In this document: positions 1 to 25,200 of the stretch, piece after piece
Layout of the letters: each line of letters begins with the position of its first letter
Position numbering within the stretch: position 1 is the stretch's first letter
Origin: Streptomyces diastaticus subsp. diastaticus
Lineage (GTDB): Bacteria; Actinomycetota; Actinomycetes; Streptomycetales; Streptomycetaceae
Length of the DNA stretch: 64,000 nucleotides
Assembly: GCF_011170125.1 (NCBI RefSeq)
Contig: NZ_BLLN01000002.1
Coordinates: forward strand, 901,501 to 965,500
Reading direction: 5' to 3'
Program-made: the position numbers and the translations under genes
Notes under the pieces: model-generated
The model's database searches: none
The model's input: the letters and a program-made list of their open reading frames with translations, nothing else
Told to the model about the DNA's origin: nothing

Positions 1-346
1 GGTGTCCGGGGTCTGCCCGGCCTCGGTCTCTCCGCCGGGGCCGGCGTGTCGCGCGGCGGGACCCGGGAGCGGCAGGCGTGAGCGGACGGTCCGCGTGCCG
101 CCGTGCCGCCCCGCCCTCCGTCCGACCGGCACGAGGACGACCGGTGCCGGGGCGGTGCGTGGGTGGCCTGTCTCGCGGCGGGTCCGGAGATTCCTGCGCC
201 GTGGCCGTGCTTCTCGTGGAGGGTGTCGAGGGGGCCGGGAGCGGTTCGGGCGCTCCCGGTGCGGAGCAGGTGGGGGGCGCCGTCGCCGACGGGGGATTCC
301 CTGGTTTCCGGCACCCGCCGCGCACCCGGGTACCTAGGGTGGTGGG
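1..346. other. Intergenic or unresolved left edge, no gene supported
   Basis: No reading frame here shows a recognisable domain. The frames open across it are low-complexity Arg/Pro/Gly translations typical of non-coding or antisense G+C-rich DNA. A TAGGGT hexamer at 335-340, seven bases before the GTG of the downstream kinase gene, could be a -10 element for a leaderless transcript, but no matching -35 is evident. Confidence 0.5.
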
Positions 347-1639
347 GTGAGCACCCCGCACGTCAGACGCCCGACGACGCAGCCGCCGCTGAGCTACCTC
401 AGTTCCGCCGCGCCCTGGCGGGCGCTCCTGTATCTGCTCTCCGGGGCGGGGCTCGGGGCGGTCACCCTGCTGGTGCTCGGCGTGCTGATCGGGCTGGGCC
501 TGCTGCTCTCGGTGATCGGGGTCGGGGTGGCGATGCTCGTCGGCTCCGTCCTGTTCAGCCTTCCCCTCGCGGAGATCGAGCGCCGCAGGCTGCGGCTGAT
601 CGAGGAGCCGGGCACGCCCGCCATCCCCTCCCCGCACGTCCCCGTCGAGGAGCCGGGGCTCCAGTCCTGGCTCACCGTGCGGCTCCGGGAGCCCTCCACC
701 TGGCGGGAGTTCGGGTACGCGGTGCTCCTCGCCACCCTTTTCCTCCTGATCGACCTGGCCTTGCTCATGCTGGCGGTCCTGCTCGCCGCGACGCTGGTGG
801 TGCCGCCCTGGGCGGCGTACCGCTCGGGGCAGCCGGAGGCGCTGATCCTCACCGCGATCGCCGTCCCGGCGGTGCCCGTCGCCCTCTACGGCTTCGGCGC
901 GGTGGCGGCGCTCCAGGCGCGGCTGGCCCGTCTCCTGCTGCACCCCGCGGCCCGCGAGGACGAGCCGGACCGGGACGCGCGGGTGGTCGAGCTGACCCGG
1001 TCCAGGGCGCGGCTGGCGGACGCCTTCGAGACCGAGCGGCACCGCATCCAGCGGGACCTGCACGACGGCGCGCAGCAGCGCCTGGTGGCCCTGGTGATGA
1101 CGCTGGGCCTGGCCGAGCTGGAGCTGAAGGGCACCGGGCAGCAGGAGAGCCCGCAGGCGGTACGGCGTGGCGCGGAGCTGGTCTCCCGGGCGCGCGGCGA
1201 GGCGAAGGACGCCCTGACCGAACTCCGCGACCTGGTGCACGGCATCTATCCGCAGGTGCTCACCGACCGGGGGCTGGCCGCCGCCGTCTCGGAGGCGGCG
1301 GTGCGCTGTCCGGTGCCGGTCCGGGTCGAGCTGGAACTGCCCGAGCGGTTGCCGCGCCAGATCGAGGCCGCCGCGTACTTCGTGGTCAGCGAGGCGCTGA
1401 CCAACGTCGCCAAGCACAGCGGAGCCCGGAACGCCGTGGTCCGCGGTCGCCGTTCGGAAGCGGGGCTGGAGGTCACGGTCCGCGACGACGGGGTGGGAGG
1501 CGCCGCGCTCAAGGCCGGCAGCGGCCTCCAGGGGCTTGCCGACCGGGCCGAGGTGGTCGGTGGGAGACTCGCCCTGTCCAGTCCCCCGGGCGGTCCGACC
1601 GCCCTCACTCTGGAGGTCCCGTGCCCGCGCTCCGCATAG
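347..1639 (+). CDS. Two-component sensor histidine kinase (HisKA_3 family)
   Basis: Membrane sensor kinase, 430 aa, that would autophosphorylate and pass phosphate to the response regulator encoded next. The N-terminal half has four hydrophobic segments in two pairs (about residues 25-75 and 125-190), resembling the membrane 'Sensor' domain of Streptomyces NarL-type kinases. The HisKA_3 phosphoacceptor motif DLHDGAQQRL places the phosphorylated His at residue 239. A HATPase_c domain follows, with N box (EALTNVAKHSG) and G boxes (DDGVGG, GSGLQGL). The GTG start is the first in frame and may be leaderless, since a TAGGGT -10-like element lies seven bases upstream. The 3' end overlaps the response regulator by 19 bases, so the two are one operon. 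The signal sensed is unknown. It lies beside the peptide cluster but is separated from it by a terminator and faces it convergently. Confidence 0.93.
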   Translation: MSTPHVRRPTTQPPLSYLSSAAPWRALLYLLSGAGLGAVTLLVLGVLIGLGLLLSVIGVGVAMLVGSVLFSLPLAEIERRRLRLIEEPGTPAIPSPHVPVEEPGLQSWLTVRLREPSTWREFGYAVLLATLFLLIDLALLMLAVLLAATLVVPPWAAYRSGQPEALILTAIAVPAVPVALYGFGAVAALQARLARLLLHPAAREDEPDRDARVVELTRSRARLADAFETERHRIQRDLHDGAQQRLVALVMTLGLAELELKGTGQQESPQAVRRGAELVSRARGEAKDALTELRDLVHGIYPQVLTDRGLAAAVSEAAVRCPVPVRVELELPERLPRQIEAAAYFVVSEALTNVAKHSGARNAVVRGRRSEAGLEVTVRDDGVGGAALKAGSGLQGLADRAEVVGGRLALSSPPGGPTALTLEVPCPRSA

Positions 1640-2295
1640 TCCTCGCCGAAGACTCCGCGCTGGTGCGCGCCGGTATCGAGGAGCTGCTGACCAAGTTCGG
1701 CCACGAGGTGGTGCGTTCGGTGGCCGACGCGGACGCCCTCGTCACCGCCGTCGAGGAGTGCCGGCCCGACCTGGTCATCACCGACGTCCAGATGCCGCCC
1801 GGCCACGGCGACGACGGCCTGCGGGCCGCCCTGCGGCTCCGCCAGGACCACCCGGACCTGCCCGTCCTGGTCATCTCCCAGTACGTCGCCAAGGCGTACG
1901 CCAAGGAGCTGTTCTCGCTCGACGGGAGCACGCCCGGGGTGACCCGGGGCGGACTGGGTTACCTGCTCAAGGACCGTATCGGGGAGCTGAGCGAGTTCGT
2001 GGCGGCGATCGGGTCGGTGGCGGCCGGCGGCATCGTCATCGACCCCCAGGTCGTCCGCCACCTGCTGACCGAGCGGGACCGCAGCACCCGTACCCAGCTG
2101 CTCTCGGCCCGCGAGTCGGAGGTGCTGGCCCTGATGGCCGCGGGGCACTCCAACGCGATGATCCGCGACGAACTCCACCTGAGCGAGGGCGCGGTGGCCA
2201 AGCACATCGGCAACATCTTCACCAAGCTGGGGTTCTCCCCGGACGACGGCAACCGCCGGGTGCTGGCGGTGCTGGCCTACCTGCGGGACGTCTGA
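1621..2295 (+). CDS. LuxR/NarL-family response regulator
   Basis: DNA-binding response regulator, 224 aa, partner of the overlapping histidine kinase. The receiver domain (residues 1-125) has the acidic pair in IVLAEDSALVR near the N-terminus, the phosphoacceptor Asp at residue 55 (VITDVQMP) and the conserved Lys in YLLKDRIGEL. The C-terminal LuxR helix-turn-helix (about residues 158-215) reads LSARESEVLALMAAG...AVAKHIGNIFTKL. The GTG start at 1621 lies inside the kinase gene, which implies translational coupling. A perfect 11-bp-stem terminator follows. Confidence 0.94.
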   Translation: MPALRIVLAEDSALVRAGIEELLTKFGHEVVRSVADADALVTAVEECRPDLVITDVQMPPGHGDDGLRAALRLRQDHPDLPVLVISQYVAKAYAKELFSLDGSTPGVTRGGLGYLLKDRIGELSEFVAAIGSVAAGGIVIDPQVVRHLLTERDRSTRTQLLSARESEVLALMAAGHSNAMIRDELHLSEGAVAKHIGNIFTKLGFSPDDGNRRVLAVLAYLRDV

Positions 2296-2311
2296 GGCGG
2301 GACACGCGGGA

Positions 2312-2342
2312 GAGGGGGGCCGCCCGTCCGACGGCCCCCCTC
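2312..2342. terminator. Bidirectional intrinsic terminator
   Basis: Perfect inverted repeat GAGGGGGGCCG / CGGCCCCCCTC with a 9-base loop. It sits between the convergent response regulator (+) and MFS exporter (-) genes, so it can end both operons. There is no U-tract, as is usual in Streptomyces. Confidence 0.8.
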
Positions 2343-2369
2343 GTCATCCCGCCACCGTGCCGTACGCGG

Positions 2370-3670
2370 TCACTCCCCGCCGGGCGGTGTGGTGGCGGAG
2401 GGTTCCGGCGCGGGAGCGGTCTCGTCCTCGGACGGGGTGAAGCCGCGCAGGGTCGGGCTGAGAGTGGCGACCACCGCGACGAGGGCGGTCCCCGCGGCGG
2501 CGGCGACGATCGCCCAGCGGGGGCCGGCCCACTCCATGGTCAGACCGCCGGCGAGGGGGCCGAGTGCCGCGGAGACGCCCGACACCAGTCCGATGATCCC
2601 GCTGAGCCTGCCCCGCAGCCGGTCGGGTGTGGTCAGCAGCTGGTACGTGCTGACCGCCGTGTTGGCGGTCGGGGCGAAGAAGGCCATGCCCGCCAGCAGC
2701 AGGCCCAGGAGGGGGCCGTCGGTCACCGTCAGGGAGACGGGCGCCAGCACCGCCATCGCCCAGAAGACCATCAGCACCGAGTGGCGCTGCCCGAGCAGCC
2801 GGTAGAGGCGCGGGGCGGCGAGGGCGCCCAGGAGGCCGCCGACACCGAACATCGCGGCCATCATGCCGATCTGGCCGGAGGGTACGTCGTCCTGCTGGGC
2901 GGCCATGATGATGACCAGGTAGACGACCTGGAAGAGGAAGTTCAACGCCACCGCGCAGCACGCCGTGACCCGGATCAGCCGGTGCCCCCAGACCCAGCGC
3001 AGTCCTTCCGCGGTCTCCTTCCAGAAGCCCGGCCGGCTCTCTCCGGACTCGGGCCGCGGCGGCTTGGGCAGCCGGATGAAGAGCAGCAGGCAGAAGGAGA
3101 CCACGTGGGCGACGGCGTTGGCGGCGAACGGCAGCAGGTGCTTGACGCCGAAGAGGACGCCGCTGGCACCGGTGCCGAGCAGTTGCCCGATGTTGCTGCG
3201 TGCGTGGTTCATCGAGACGGCGGTGGCCAGTTGCTCCTCGGGGACCACGTGGGGCAGTGACGCCTCCTCAGCCGGGTCGTAGAGGGAGGCGCAGAGTCCG
3301 AGGACGGCGGCGGTGACCACCATGTGCCAGATCTGCACGGTGTCCTGCCAGATCGTCCAGACCAGCAGTCCGAGCACCGTGACCCGGGCGATCTCGCAGG
3401 ACAACATCACCACCTTGCGGTTCCACCGGTCGAGCAGGGTGCCGGCCGGCACGCCCGCGACCAGTTGCGCGGTCGCGTTGACCGCGGCGACCAGCCCGGC
3501 CTGGGCCGGTGAGCCGGTCACCGCCAGCACCAGCAGGGGGAAGGCCATCAAGGTGGCGTTGAACCCGGCCTCGGTGAAGGTCCTGCTCATCCAGAGCAGG
3601 TTGTAGTCGCGGTTGCGCCAGAGCGGGCGGACGTTCCGCTCCGGGTCGAGGGTCCTCCCCTGGACGGCCA

Positions 3671-3671
<1 letters not shown>
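2370..3671 (-). CDS. MFS exporter, probable peptide efflux
   Basis: Major facilitator superfamily transporter, 433 aa, with about 12 hydrophobic segments. The loop after TM2 carries the MFS signature GTLLDRWNRKVVM. It resembles actinobacterial multidrug/enterobactin-type exporters (MFS_3). The ATG shares its A with the TGA stop of the upstream NRPS (TGATG), so the two genes are translationally coupled, and this is the last gene of the minus-strand biosynthetic operon. By position it most likely exports the cyclic peptide or gives self-resistance; this is inferred from context only. The C-terminal tail is Pro/Glu-rich and cytoplasmic. Confidence 0.9.
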
Positions 3672-16174
<12,503 letters not shown>

Positions 16175-16263
16175 GTGGGCTCTCCGTGGGCTGTGGTGCG
16201 GGAAGTTTCCGGGGGCGGGCAAGGGGGGGCGGCCGGACGCCGCCCGGGCGTCCGGCCGGCCGT

Positions 16264-19200
16264 TCAGGCGGACGGCGGCAGGTCCTCTCCCGCCTCCTCG
16301 GCGGCGGCCCGCTCCAGTTCGGCGATGATGCGTTCCTCGATCAGCTGGGCGAGGGCGGCCACGGTCGGTCTGCTCAGGACGTCGCGCGGCGAGAGGTCCA
16401 GGCCGAAGGCGACCTTCATCCGCAGGACGGCCTGGAGACTCAGCAGCGAGTCGCCGCCCCGCTCGAAGAAGTCGTCGTGGGCGCCGACCCGTTCGACTCC
16501 GAGCAGGGCCGCCCACAAATCGGCGACGGCCTCCTCGGTGGGGGTCCGGGGCGCGGTGTACTCCTCGCCGCTCTCCTGCGCGGGCGGCTGGGGGAGGGCG
16601 GCGCGGTCCAGCTTCCCGTTGCCGGTCAGCGGCAGGGCGTCCACCACGACCACGGCCGACGGCACCATGTACGCCGGGAGCTGGGCCCCGAGGGCGGCGC
16701 GTATCCCGGCGCCGTCCGGGCGGTGCCCGGCGGCGGGCACCGCGTAGCCGACCAGCCGCAGCCGGGGCTCGCCGTCCCCGGTCTCCGCCGTCTCCTGCCG
16801 TCCGGGCGGGGCGGGGAGCGCGAGAGCGGCGGCCTCCGCCACCGAGGGGTGGGCGGCGAGTGCCGCCTCGACCTCGCCGAGTTCGATCCGGTGGCCGCGG
16901 ATCTTCACCTGGTGGTCGGTGCGTCCCACGAACTCCATTTCGCCGTCGGGCCGCAGCCGCACCAGGTCCCCGGTGCGGTACATGCGGGTGCCGGGCGGGC
17001 CGTACGGGTCGGCGGTGAACCGTTCGGCGGTCAGCGCCGGACGCCGCACATAGCCACGGGCCAGGCCCGTGCCGGCCACGTACAGCTCGCCGGCGACGCC
17101 CTCGGGCACGGGGCGCAGGGAGGTGTCGAGGACGCGCAGCCGGATGCCTGCCCGGGCGCGGCCGATCGGCACGGGGCCGGGCGGGATCTCGGCGCCGGGC
17201 GGCAGCCGGTACTCCATGCAGCCCACGGTCGCCTCGGTGGGCCCGTACTCGTTGACCACGGTGGCGTCGGGACGCTCCCGGCGCCAGCGGCCCACCGCCT
17301 CGCCGAGCAACTGCTCGCCGCCCAGGACAAGTTGACCGGCGCCCGGGAGCTGCCCGCCGAGCGCGGAGAGCAGCGGCAGGTGGGCGGGGGTGGCCTTCAG
17401 GACAAGGGTCGCCCGGTCGTCGCCGGTGGCCCGCGCCGCGTCCTCCAGGTCGGCGACGCGCACCTGTCCGCCGCTGATCAGCGGCGGGTAGAGCGAGGTC
17501 ACCGTCAGGTCGAAGGTGAGCGGCGAGTGGAGCACCGAGCCCCCGGCCGCGCCCGGGTAGGCGCCGGCGGCCCAGCGCACGTAGTCGGCGAGCGACCGGT
17601 GCTCGACCACGACGCCCTTGGGCCGGCCGGTGGAGCCGGAGGTGTACAGGACGTAGGCGGGGTGCCTCTCCCCCGGCGGGCGACCGGATCCGGCCTCCGC
17701 GACCGGCCCCACGGCCGCCCCCGCGTCCTCGACGGGCAGCGTCCGCGTGCCCGCCGGCAGGGCCTTTGCCCCGGCGGCGTCGGCCAGGACCAGCTTCGGC
17801 TCGGCGTCCTGGAGGATGTACGCGGTCCGCTCGGCCGGATGGTCGGGGGCGAGCGGCAGGTAGGCGGCCCCCGACTTGAGTACGCCGATCAGCGCGACGA
17901 CCAGGTCGGTGGAGGGCCGGGCCGCGACGGCGACCAGGTCCTCGGGGCCCGCGCCGTGGCCGGCCAGCACCCGCGCCAGCCGGTCGGAACGCTCGGCCAG
18001 CTCGCGGTAGGTCAGCGTGGTGCCCTCCCCGCTCAGCGCGGGCGCCTCGGGGGTACGGGCGGTCTGCGCGGCGAGCAGGTCGAGGACCGTGCCGTCGGCG
18101 GCCGTGGGCGCGGGGCCCTCGCCGGCCGCCAGCAGCTCCCGCTCCTCCTCGGCGGTGAGCCAGTCCAGTGCCCGCAGGGGGCTCAGCGGCCGGTGCGCCG
18201 CAGAGGTGAGGAGCTGCTCCAGGCGGGCGGCCGTCCGCTCCACCGTGGCCTCGTCGAAGAGGTCCGGGTCGTAGGCGAAGCGGAAGGTCAGCCGCTCGTC
18301 CGGGTAGACGGTCACGGCCAGCGGGTAGTTGGTGGTCTCGACGTCGCCGTCGACCGTGTGCAGCCGCAGCCCGTCGGGCCGGGCCGCGGTGTCCACCGGG
18401 TAGTTCTCGAAGATCAGCACGCTGTCGAAGAGCGCGGTGCCCGAGGCGACGCCGCTGCCCGCCTGGACCTCGGTCAGGGGCAGGTGCTCGTGCTCGCGGG
18501 CGGCGGTCTGCCGCTCCTGGAGCCGGGTGAGCCAGGGAACCAGCTGCTCGCCCGGCTCGATCCCGGCCCGCACGGGCAGGGTGTTGATCAACAGGCCGAG
18601 GACGGTCTCGGCACCCGGCAGCTCCGGGGGGCGGATCGAGCGGGTGGCGCCGAAGCAGACGTCGTCCTGGCCGGCGTAGCGGGACAGGAGCAGTGCCCAG
18701 GCGCCCTGGACGAGGGTGTTGAGGGTGAGCCGGTGCTCGCGGGCGGTGCGGATCAGCGACTCGGTGACCGGCGCGGGCAGGGCGCGGCTCAGCCGCCCGG
18801 TGGAGCTGCTCTGCCGGCGGGCCGACGGCTTGCGGTCCCAGGGGAGCGGGGTGGGGGCGGTGAACCCGTCGAGGGCCTGGCGCCAGTGGCGCACCGCCGC
18901 ACCGGTGTCCTGCCGGGCGAGCCACGCCGCGTACTCCCGGAAGGGGCGGCGGCCGGCGCGGTGGGACTCCGGCTCGCCCGAGAGGACCGCGCCGCAGGTG
19001 TCCAGGACGTCGGAGAGCAACTGGAAGACGCTCCAGCCGTCGAGGAGCAGGTGGTGGAAGGTCCACAGCACCCGTACGCCGCCCTCGGGGAGCCGGGCCA
19101 GGGTGATCCGGGACAGCGGCGGCCGGTCCAGGTCGAGGCCGCGGGCGCGGTCGCGCTCCATCACCCCGGACCAGTCGGCGGCGCGCCGGGCGGGGTCCGT

Positions 19201-22200
19201 CCGCTCGCGCCAGTCCAGGTGGGTGACGGGCAGCGGGGCGGTGCGGTGGACGGCCTGGAGCGGCTGGGAGAGGCCGTCCGTCAGGACGGCGGTGCGCAGC
19301 ACCGGGGTGTCGGCGACCGCCCGGCGCCACGCCTCCTCCAGCATGGCCGGGTCGTCGAGGCCGTCCACGGTGAAGGAGATCTGCTCCAGGTACAGGCCCC
19401 GCCGCGCGTCGGCCAGGCTGTGGTACAACATGCCGCTCTGCATCGCGGTGAGCGGGTACAGGTCCTCGACGTCGCGGCCGGCCAGCACCCGGTCCAGGGC
19501 GGCCTGGTCCAGCCCGGCCAGCGGGAAGTCGGACGGGGTGGCGCGGCCGGCCGACGGGTCGGCGCTGTGCCGGACGATCTCGCGCAGTGCCGCGGCGGTC
19601 TCCTCGGCGAGCGTGCGCACGGTGGCCTCGTCGTGCACGCCCGGGGAGTGCACCCACTCCACGGCGAGCCGCCCGTCCTCCACCCGGGCCACCACGTCGA
19701 GGAGGAACGGCCGGCGCCGCGTGGGGTCCTCGGTGAGCTGGACACCCGAACCGCCCTGGACCAGGGGCCCGTCGGCGCCCGCCGAGTCGAACCGGCCGAG
19801 GTAGTTGAAGCTCACCTCGGGCAGGCCCCCCGCCACCCGGCCGTCGGCGGGCTCTCCGGGCGCGCCGCCGGACAGGTACCGCAGGGCGCCGAAGCCCACT
19901 CCGCGGCCGGGGACGGCGCGTAGCTGCTCCTTGACGGAGGGGAGCGTCACGTCCCAGCCGTCCTCGGGGCCGACCGAGAGCGCCACCGGGTAGAGCGAGG
20001 TGAACCAGCCGACGGTACGGGTGAGGTCGACGTCCTCGAACAGCTCCTCGCGGCCGTGGCCCTCCATCGCGACCAGGGTGCGGCGCCGCCCCGTCCAGCG
20101 GGCGAGCGCCCGGCCGCAGGCGGCGGCCAGCAGAGTCTCCACCCCCGTGTGGTACGCGGCCGAGGCCCGCCGCAGCAGGCTGCCGGTCTCCTCGGCGGAC
20201 AGCTTCACGGTGACGCTCCGGGCGGCGCCCGCCAGGCGCGGGCCCTCGCCGTCGCGGGGCAGCGCGGGGCCCGGCGCGGCGGCCTTCTCCCAGTAGCCGG
20301 CCTCGGCGTCGAACCCGCCCTTGGCGGTGTGCTCCTCCAGCCTGAGCGCCCAGGCGCGGAACGAGGTCGTCGGCGCCCCCAGGTCGACGGGGTGCCCGGC
20401 GGCCGCCTGGTGGTAGGCGGTCTCCAGGTCCTCGGTGAGGATGCGCCAGGAGACGCCGTCGACGACCAGGTGATGGGCGGTCAGCAGCAGCGCCGGCCCC
20501 CGTTCCGGGCCCCGCTCGAAGAGGACCGCGGCGAACTTGGCCGGCTCCTCCAGGCGGAACCGGGCCCCCTCGCCGTGCGGCCACGCCCGGACGGCGGCGT
20601 CCTGCTCGGCGGCGGTCCGCCCGGTCAGGTCGACGGTGCGCGGACCGGCCGCCGCCGGCTCGCCGAGGGGCTCGGTGTACTGGACCCACCGGCCCCTCTC
20701 GCGGACCGAGCGGGTGCGCAGCGCGTCGTGCCGGGCCGGCAGCGCGGCGACGGCGGTGGCCAGTGCCGCGCGGTCGGTGCCGGGGGCGAGGTCGAGGACC
20801 ACGTACTGGTCGAAGTGGCCGGGCCGCTCCTGCGGGGTGGCGAAGAACCAGTGCTGCACCGGGGTGGTGGGGACCTCGCCGAGGGCGGACACCTCTTCCC
20901 CGGCCGGGCGCCGGACGGCCTCGCCCTCGACGGCGGCCAGCGCGGCCACCGTCTGCCGCTGGAAGACGTCCTTGGAGTGGAGCGGGATGCCGGCGGCCCG
21001 GGCCCGCGAGACCACCTGCATGCTGAGGATGGAGTCGCCGCCCAGGTCGAAGAAGTTGTCCTGCGCGCCGACCCGCTCCACGCCCAGCACCTCGGACCAG
21101 ATGCGGGCCAGCGTCCGCTCGGCCCCCTCGCGCGGCGGGACGAACCCGCCGGTGGCCGCGGCCGTGAAGTCGGGGGCGGGCAGCGCGGCCCGGTCCAGCT
21201 TCCCGGCCGGGGTCAGCGGCAGCCGGTCCACCGCGGTGAAGGCCGACGGCACCATGTGCGAGGGGAGTGAGGCCGCGAGGAAGCCCCGCAGTTCGGCGGG
21301 GGCGGGCACGGTGGCTCCCGGCGCGGCGACGGCGTAGGCGGCGAGCCGCTTGGGGCCCTCGGCGGGGCGGACGGCGACGACGGCCGCGTCGAGCAGTGCC
21401 GGGTGGCGCAGCAGGGCGGCGCGTACCTCGCCCGGCTCCACGCGGAAGCCACGGATCTTGACCTGGTCGTCGGCGCGCCCGATGAACTCCAGGGCGCCGT
21501 CGTTGATGCGGCGGGCCAGGTCGCCGGTGCGGTAGAGCCGTTCGCCGTGCTGGAAGGGTGAGGCGATGAACCGTTCCGCCGTCAGGGCGGGCTGGCCGAG
21601 GTAGCCGAGGGCGAGCCCGTCGCCCCCGATCCACACCTCACCCGGCAGGCCGGTCGCCACCGGCCGCAGGTGGTCGTCGAGCAGGTGCACCCGGGTGCGG
21701 CCGAGCGGCGTGCCGATCGGCACCGAGGGCCGCCGGGTGTCGTCCGCCTCGATCCGGCGGGCGGTGGCGAAGACCATGCTCTCCACCGGGCCGTAGCCGT
21801 TGACCAGCGTCAGGTGGGGGAAGGCGGCGCGGACGCGCGCCACATGGGCGGGGGAGGCGGCCTCGCCGCCGGTGATGACCTGCCGGACCGTGCCGAAGAC
21901 GTCCGGCTCCTCGTCGACGAGGACGTTGAAGAGGCTGGCGGAGAGCCAGAGCGTGGTGACGCCGTGGGCCGGGACGAGCGCGGCGATCACGGCCGGGTCG
22001 GGGACCGAACCGGGGTGCAGGACACAGGTGGCGCCGTGCAGCAGCGCGCCCCACAGCTCCAGGGAGAAGGCGTCCCACGACATCGGCGCGGACTGGAGCC
22101 ACACCTGCCCCGGCCCGAACGCGGCGAACTCCTGGCCCAGGACGACGCGTACCGCGGCCCGGTGCGGCGACAGCACGCCCTTGGGACGGCCGGTGGAGCC

Positions 22201-25200
22201 GGAGGTGAACATGACGCTGGCCGCGTCGAGCGGGGTGACGCCCGAGCGGGGGGCCAGCGGCGAACGGGCGGCGACCAAGCCGCGCTCGGCGTCCAGGTCC
22301 AGGACCCGCACTCCGGTGGCGCCGGCGAACCGGCCGGCCGCGTCGGCGTCGGTGACCAGGACCGGGGCGGCGGTTTGGCGCAGGGTCCGGGCCAGCCGCT
22401 CGTCGGGGAAGGCCGGGTCCAGCAGGGCGTACGCGGCACCGGACTTGAGGACCGCCAGCAGAGCCGTGATCAGCTCGGGCCCGCGCTCCAGGCAGACCGC
22501 GACCACCTGACCGCGTCCGGCGCCGTGGGCGATGAGGTGGTGGGCGAGCCGGTTGGCCGCCTCGTCGAGTTCCTGGTACCCGGTCCGGCGGCCCTCGAAG
22601 ACCAGCGCCACCGCGTCGGGGGTGCGGGCCGCCTGCCGCTCGAACGCCTCGTGCAGGCAGAGCCCGGTGTCGGCGCCACCCCGCGCGGACTCGGCGCCGG
22701 ACGCGGGCCGCTCCCCGCCGTCGGTCAGCGGCAGCGCGGCCAGCGCCTCGCCGGGCCGCTGGACGGCGCCGCTCAGCAGGGCGGTCAACTGCGCCCCGAA
22801 CCGTTCGACGGTCCCCGGCTCGAAGAGGGCGGTGCTGTACTCCAGGGCGCAGCCCAGCGCCGTGCCCCGGGGCGTGAACTCGACGAACAGGTCGAACCGC
22901 GCGTGGTCGCGCGGCAGGTCGCAGGGCTCGATGCGCAGGCCGGCCGCGTCGTCGACCGAGGGCAGTTCCTCCTGGAGCGCCACCACGGTCTGCACCAGCG
23001 GGTGCCGGCCGGGGTCGCGCCGCGGGGCGACCGCCTCGACCACCCGGTCGAACGGCACGTCCTCGTCGTCGAAGGCGTCCAGCACCGTACCGCGGACCTC
23101 GCGCAGCAGGGCGCCGAAGTCGGCGTCGAGGCGGACGGTGCCGCGCAGTACCAGGGTGTTGACGAAGAAGCCCATCAGCCGCTCCAGCTCAGGGCTGGTA
23201 CGTCCCGAGGAGACGGTGCCGACGGAGATGTCCTCCTCGCCGGTGGCGCGGGCCAGGAGCGCCCGCACACCCGCGGCGAGGACCATGAAGAGGGTGGCGC
23301 CGTGTTCCCGGCCCAGCCTCCGCAGGGCGGTGGTGAGCCGCGGGGACAGCTCGAACCGGTGGACGGCGCCCGCGGTGGAGCGCACCGGCGGGCGGACCCG
23401 GTCGGCGGGCAGTTCCACCACGGGGGCGCCGGTCAGCCGGGCACGCCAGCGTTCCAGCGCCGCCCTCCGCTCCTCGCTCCCGGCCCGCTCCCGCTGCCGG
23501 AGCGCGAACTGGGCGTACCGGGTCTCCAGCGGGGCCAGCCCGCAGGCGGCGGCGGCCTCGTGGGGCGCCGTGCCGGGCGCCTCGCACAGGTGGGCGTAGA
23601 GGGCGGCCAGTTCCTCGATGAGCAGCCGGGTCGACCAGCCGTCCGTCACCAGGTGGTGGAGGTCGAGGACGAGCAGGTGCCGGTCGGGGGCGAGGGTCAG
23701 CAGCAGGGCGCGTACCGGCGGTCCGGTGCGCAGGTCGAAGGGGCGTTCCGCGTCCTGCCGGACGTGCCGCTCGACGGCCGCGTCCCGCTCGTGGGCGGGC
23801 AGCGCGCTCAGGTCGAGCTGTTCGAGGCCGGGTTCCAGCACCTCGTGGACGGTCTGCGTGCCGACGCCGCCGGCCGAGTCGAAGGTGGTGCGCAGCGGCT
23901 CGTGGCGGGCGGAGAGCGCGCACAGCGCGGCGCGCAGCGCACCGGTCCGCACCGGTCCGGTCAGCCGCAGGCCGAGGGGGGTGTTGTACTCCGCGGCCCC
24001 GGAGCCCGACTCGTGGAGGAACCACAGCCGGCGCTGGGCGTCCGAGAGGGGCAGCGCGGTGTGGCCGGCCGCCTTCGGGGCTGCCGGGCCCTCGGGGCGG
24101 GCGCCGGCCGGCTCCGTGGCCGTGGCCGTGGCCAGCAGTTCGGCGAGGGCGGCGACCGTCGGCGCCTGGAACAGGGCGCGGGGCGCCACGCGCGTCCGGA
24201 GCGCGGCGGCGGCCCGGGAGGCGACGCGCACGGCGGCGATGGAGTCGCCGCCCAGGTCGAAGAAGTCGTCGTGGGCGCCGACGCGCGGCACCCCCAGCAC
24301 CTCGGCCCAGACCCGGGCCAGTGTCTCCTCCGCCCGGCCGCGCGGCGCGACGTGGTCCTCCCCCGCGGCGGCCCAGTCCGGCTCCGGCAGCGCGGCGCGG
24401 TCGACCTTCGCCGAGGCGTTGTGCGGCATCCGCTCCAGGGCGGTGAAGGCGCTGGGCACCATGTGGGCGGGGAGTTCGCGGGAGAGGAAGGCGCGCAGCT
24501 CGGCCCGGCCGGGGGCCTCGTCCCCGGGTGTCGGGACGACGTAGGCGGCGAGCCGGCGCGGGCCCTCGCCGTGCCGGACGGCGACGACGGCGGCCTCGGC
24601 GACGGCGGGGTGGCCGAGCAGGGCGGAGCGTACCTCCTCGGGCTCGATGCGGAAGCCGCGGATCTTCACCTGGTGGTCGGTCCTGCCCACGAACTCCAGT
24701 TCGCCCGAGGGCAGCAGGCGCACCTGGTCGCCGCTGCGGTAGAGCCGTTCGCCGGGGGTGAAGGGTGAGGCGACGAACCGTTCGGCGGTGAGCGCGGGCC
24801 GGCCGAAGTAGCCGCGAGCCAGGCCGTCGCCGCCGATCCACAGCTCGCCGGTGCCGCCCTCGGCCACCGGCCGGAGCCGGTCGTCGAGCACGTGCACCCG
24901 GGTGTGGGCGATGGCACGGCCGATCGGCACGGTGGACCCGTCCAGCTCGTCGGGCCGGACCCGGTGCCAGGTGGTGTAACCGCCGTTCTCCATCGGGCCG
25001 TAGACGTGCAGGAGGGCCAGTTCCGGGTTGGCGCGCAGCGCCTTGGCCATGTGGCGCGGGCTGCACGCCTCGCCGCCCGTCATGATCTCGCGCACCCCGC
25101 CGATCAGCTCCGGGCACTCGTCGGCGACCGCGTTGAAGAGGCTGGTGGGCAGGAAGGCGGTGGTGATGCCGTGCGCCGCCGCCAGGTCGGTGATGACCGC

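Noticed and set aside
2..337. Open frames at the left edge
   Set aside because: Low-complexity Arg/Gly/Pro translation, no ribosome-binding site and no domain.
16175..21634. N-terminal extension of the second NRPS to about 5987 aa
   Set aside because: The extension is the wrong frame of the first NRPS gene; the domain-bearing protein begins at GTG 16174 with a ribosome-binding site.
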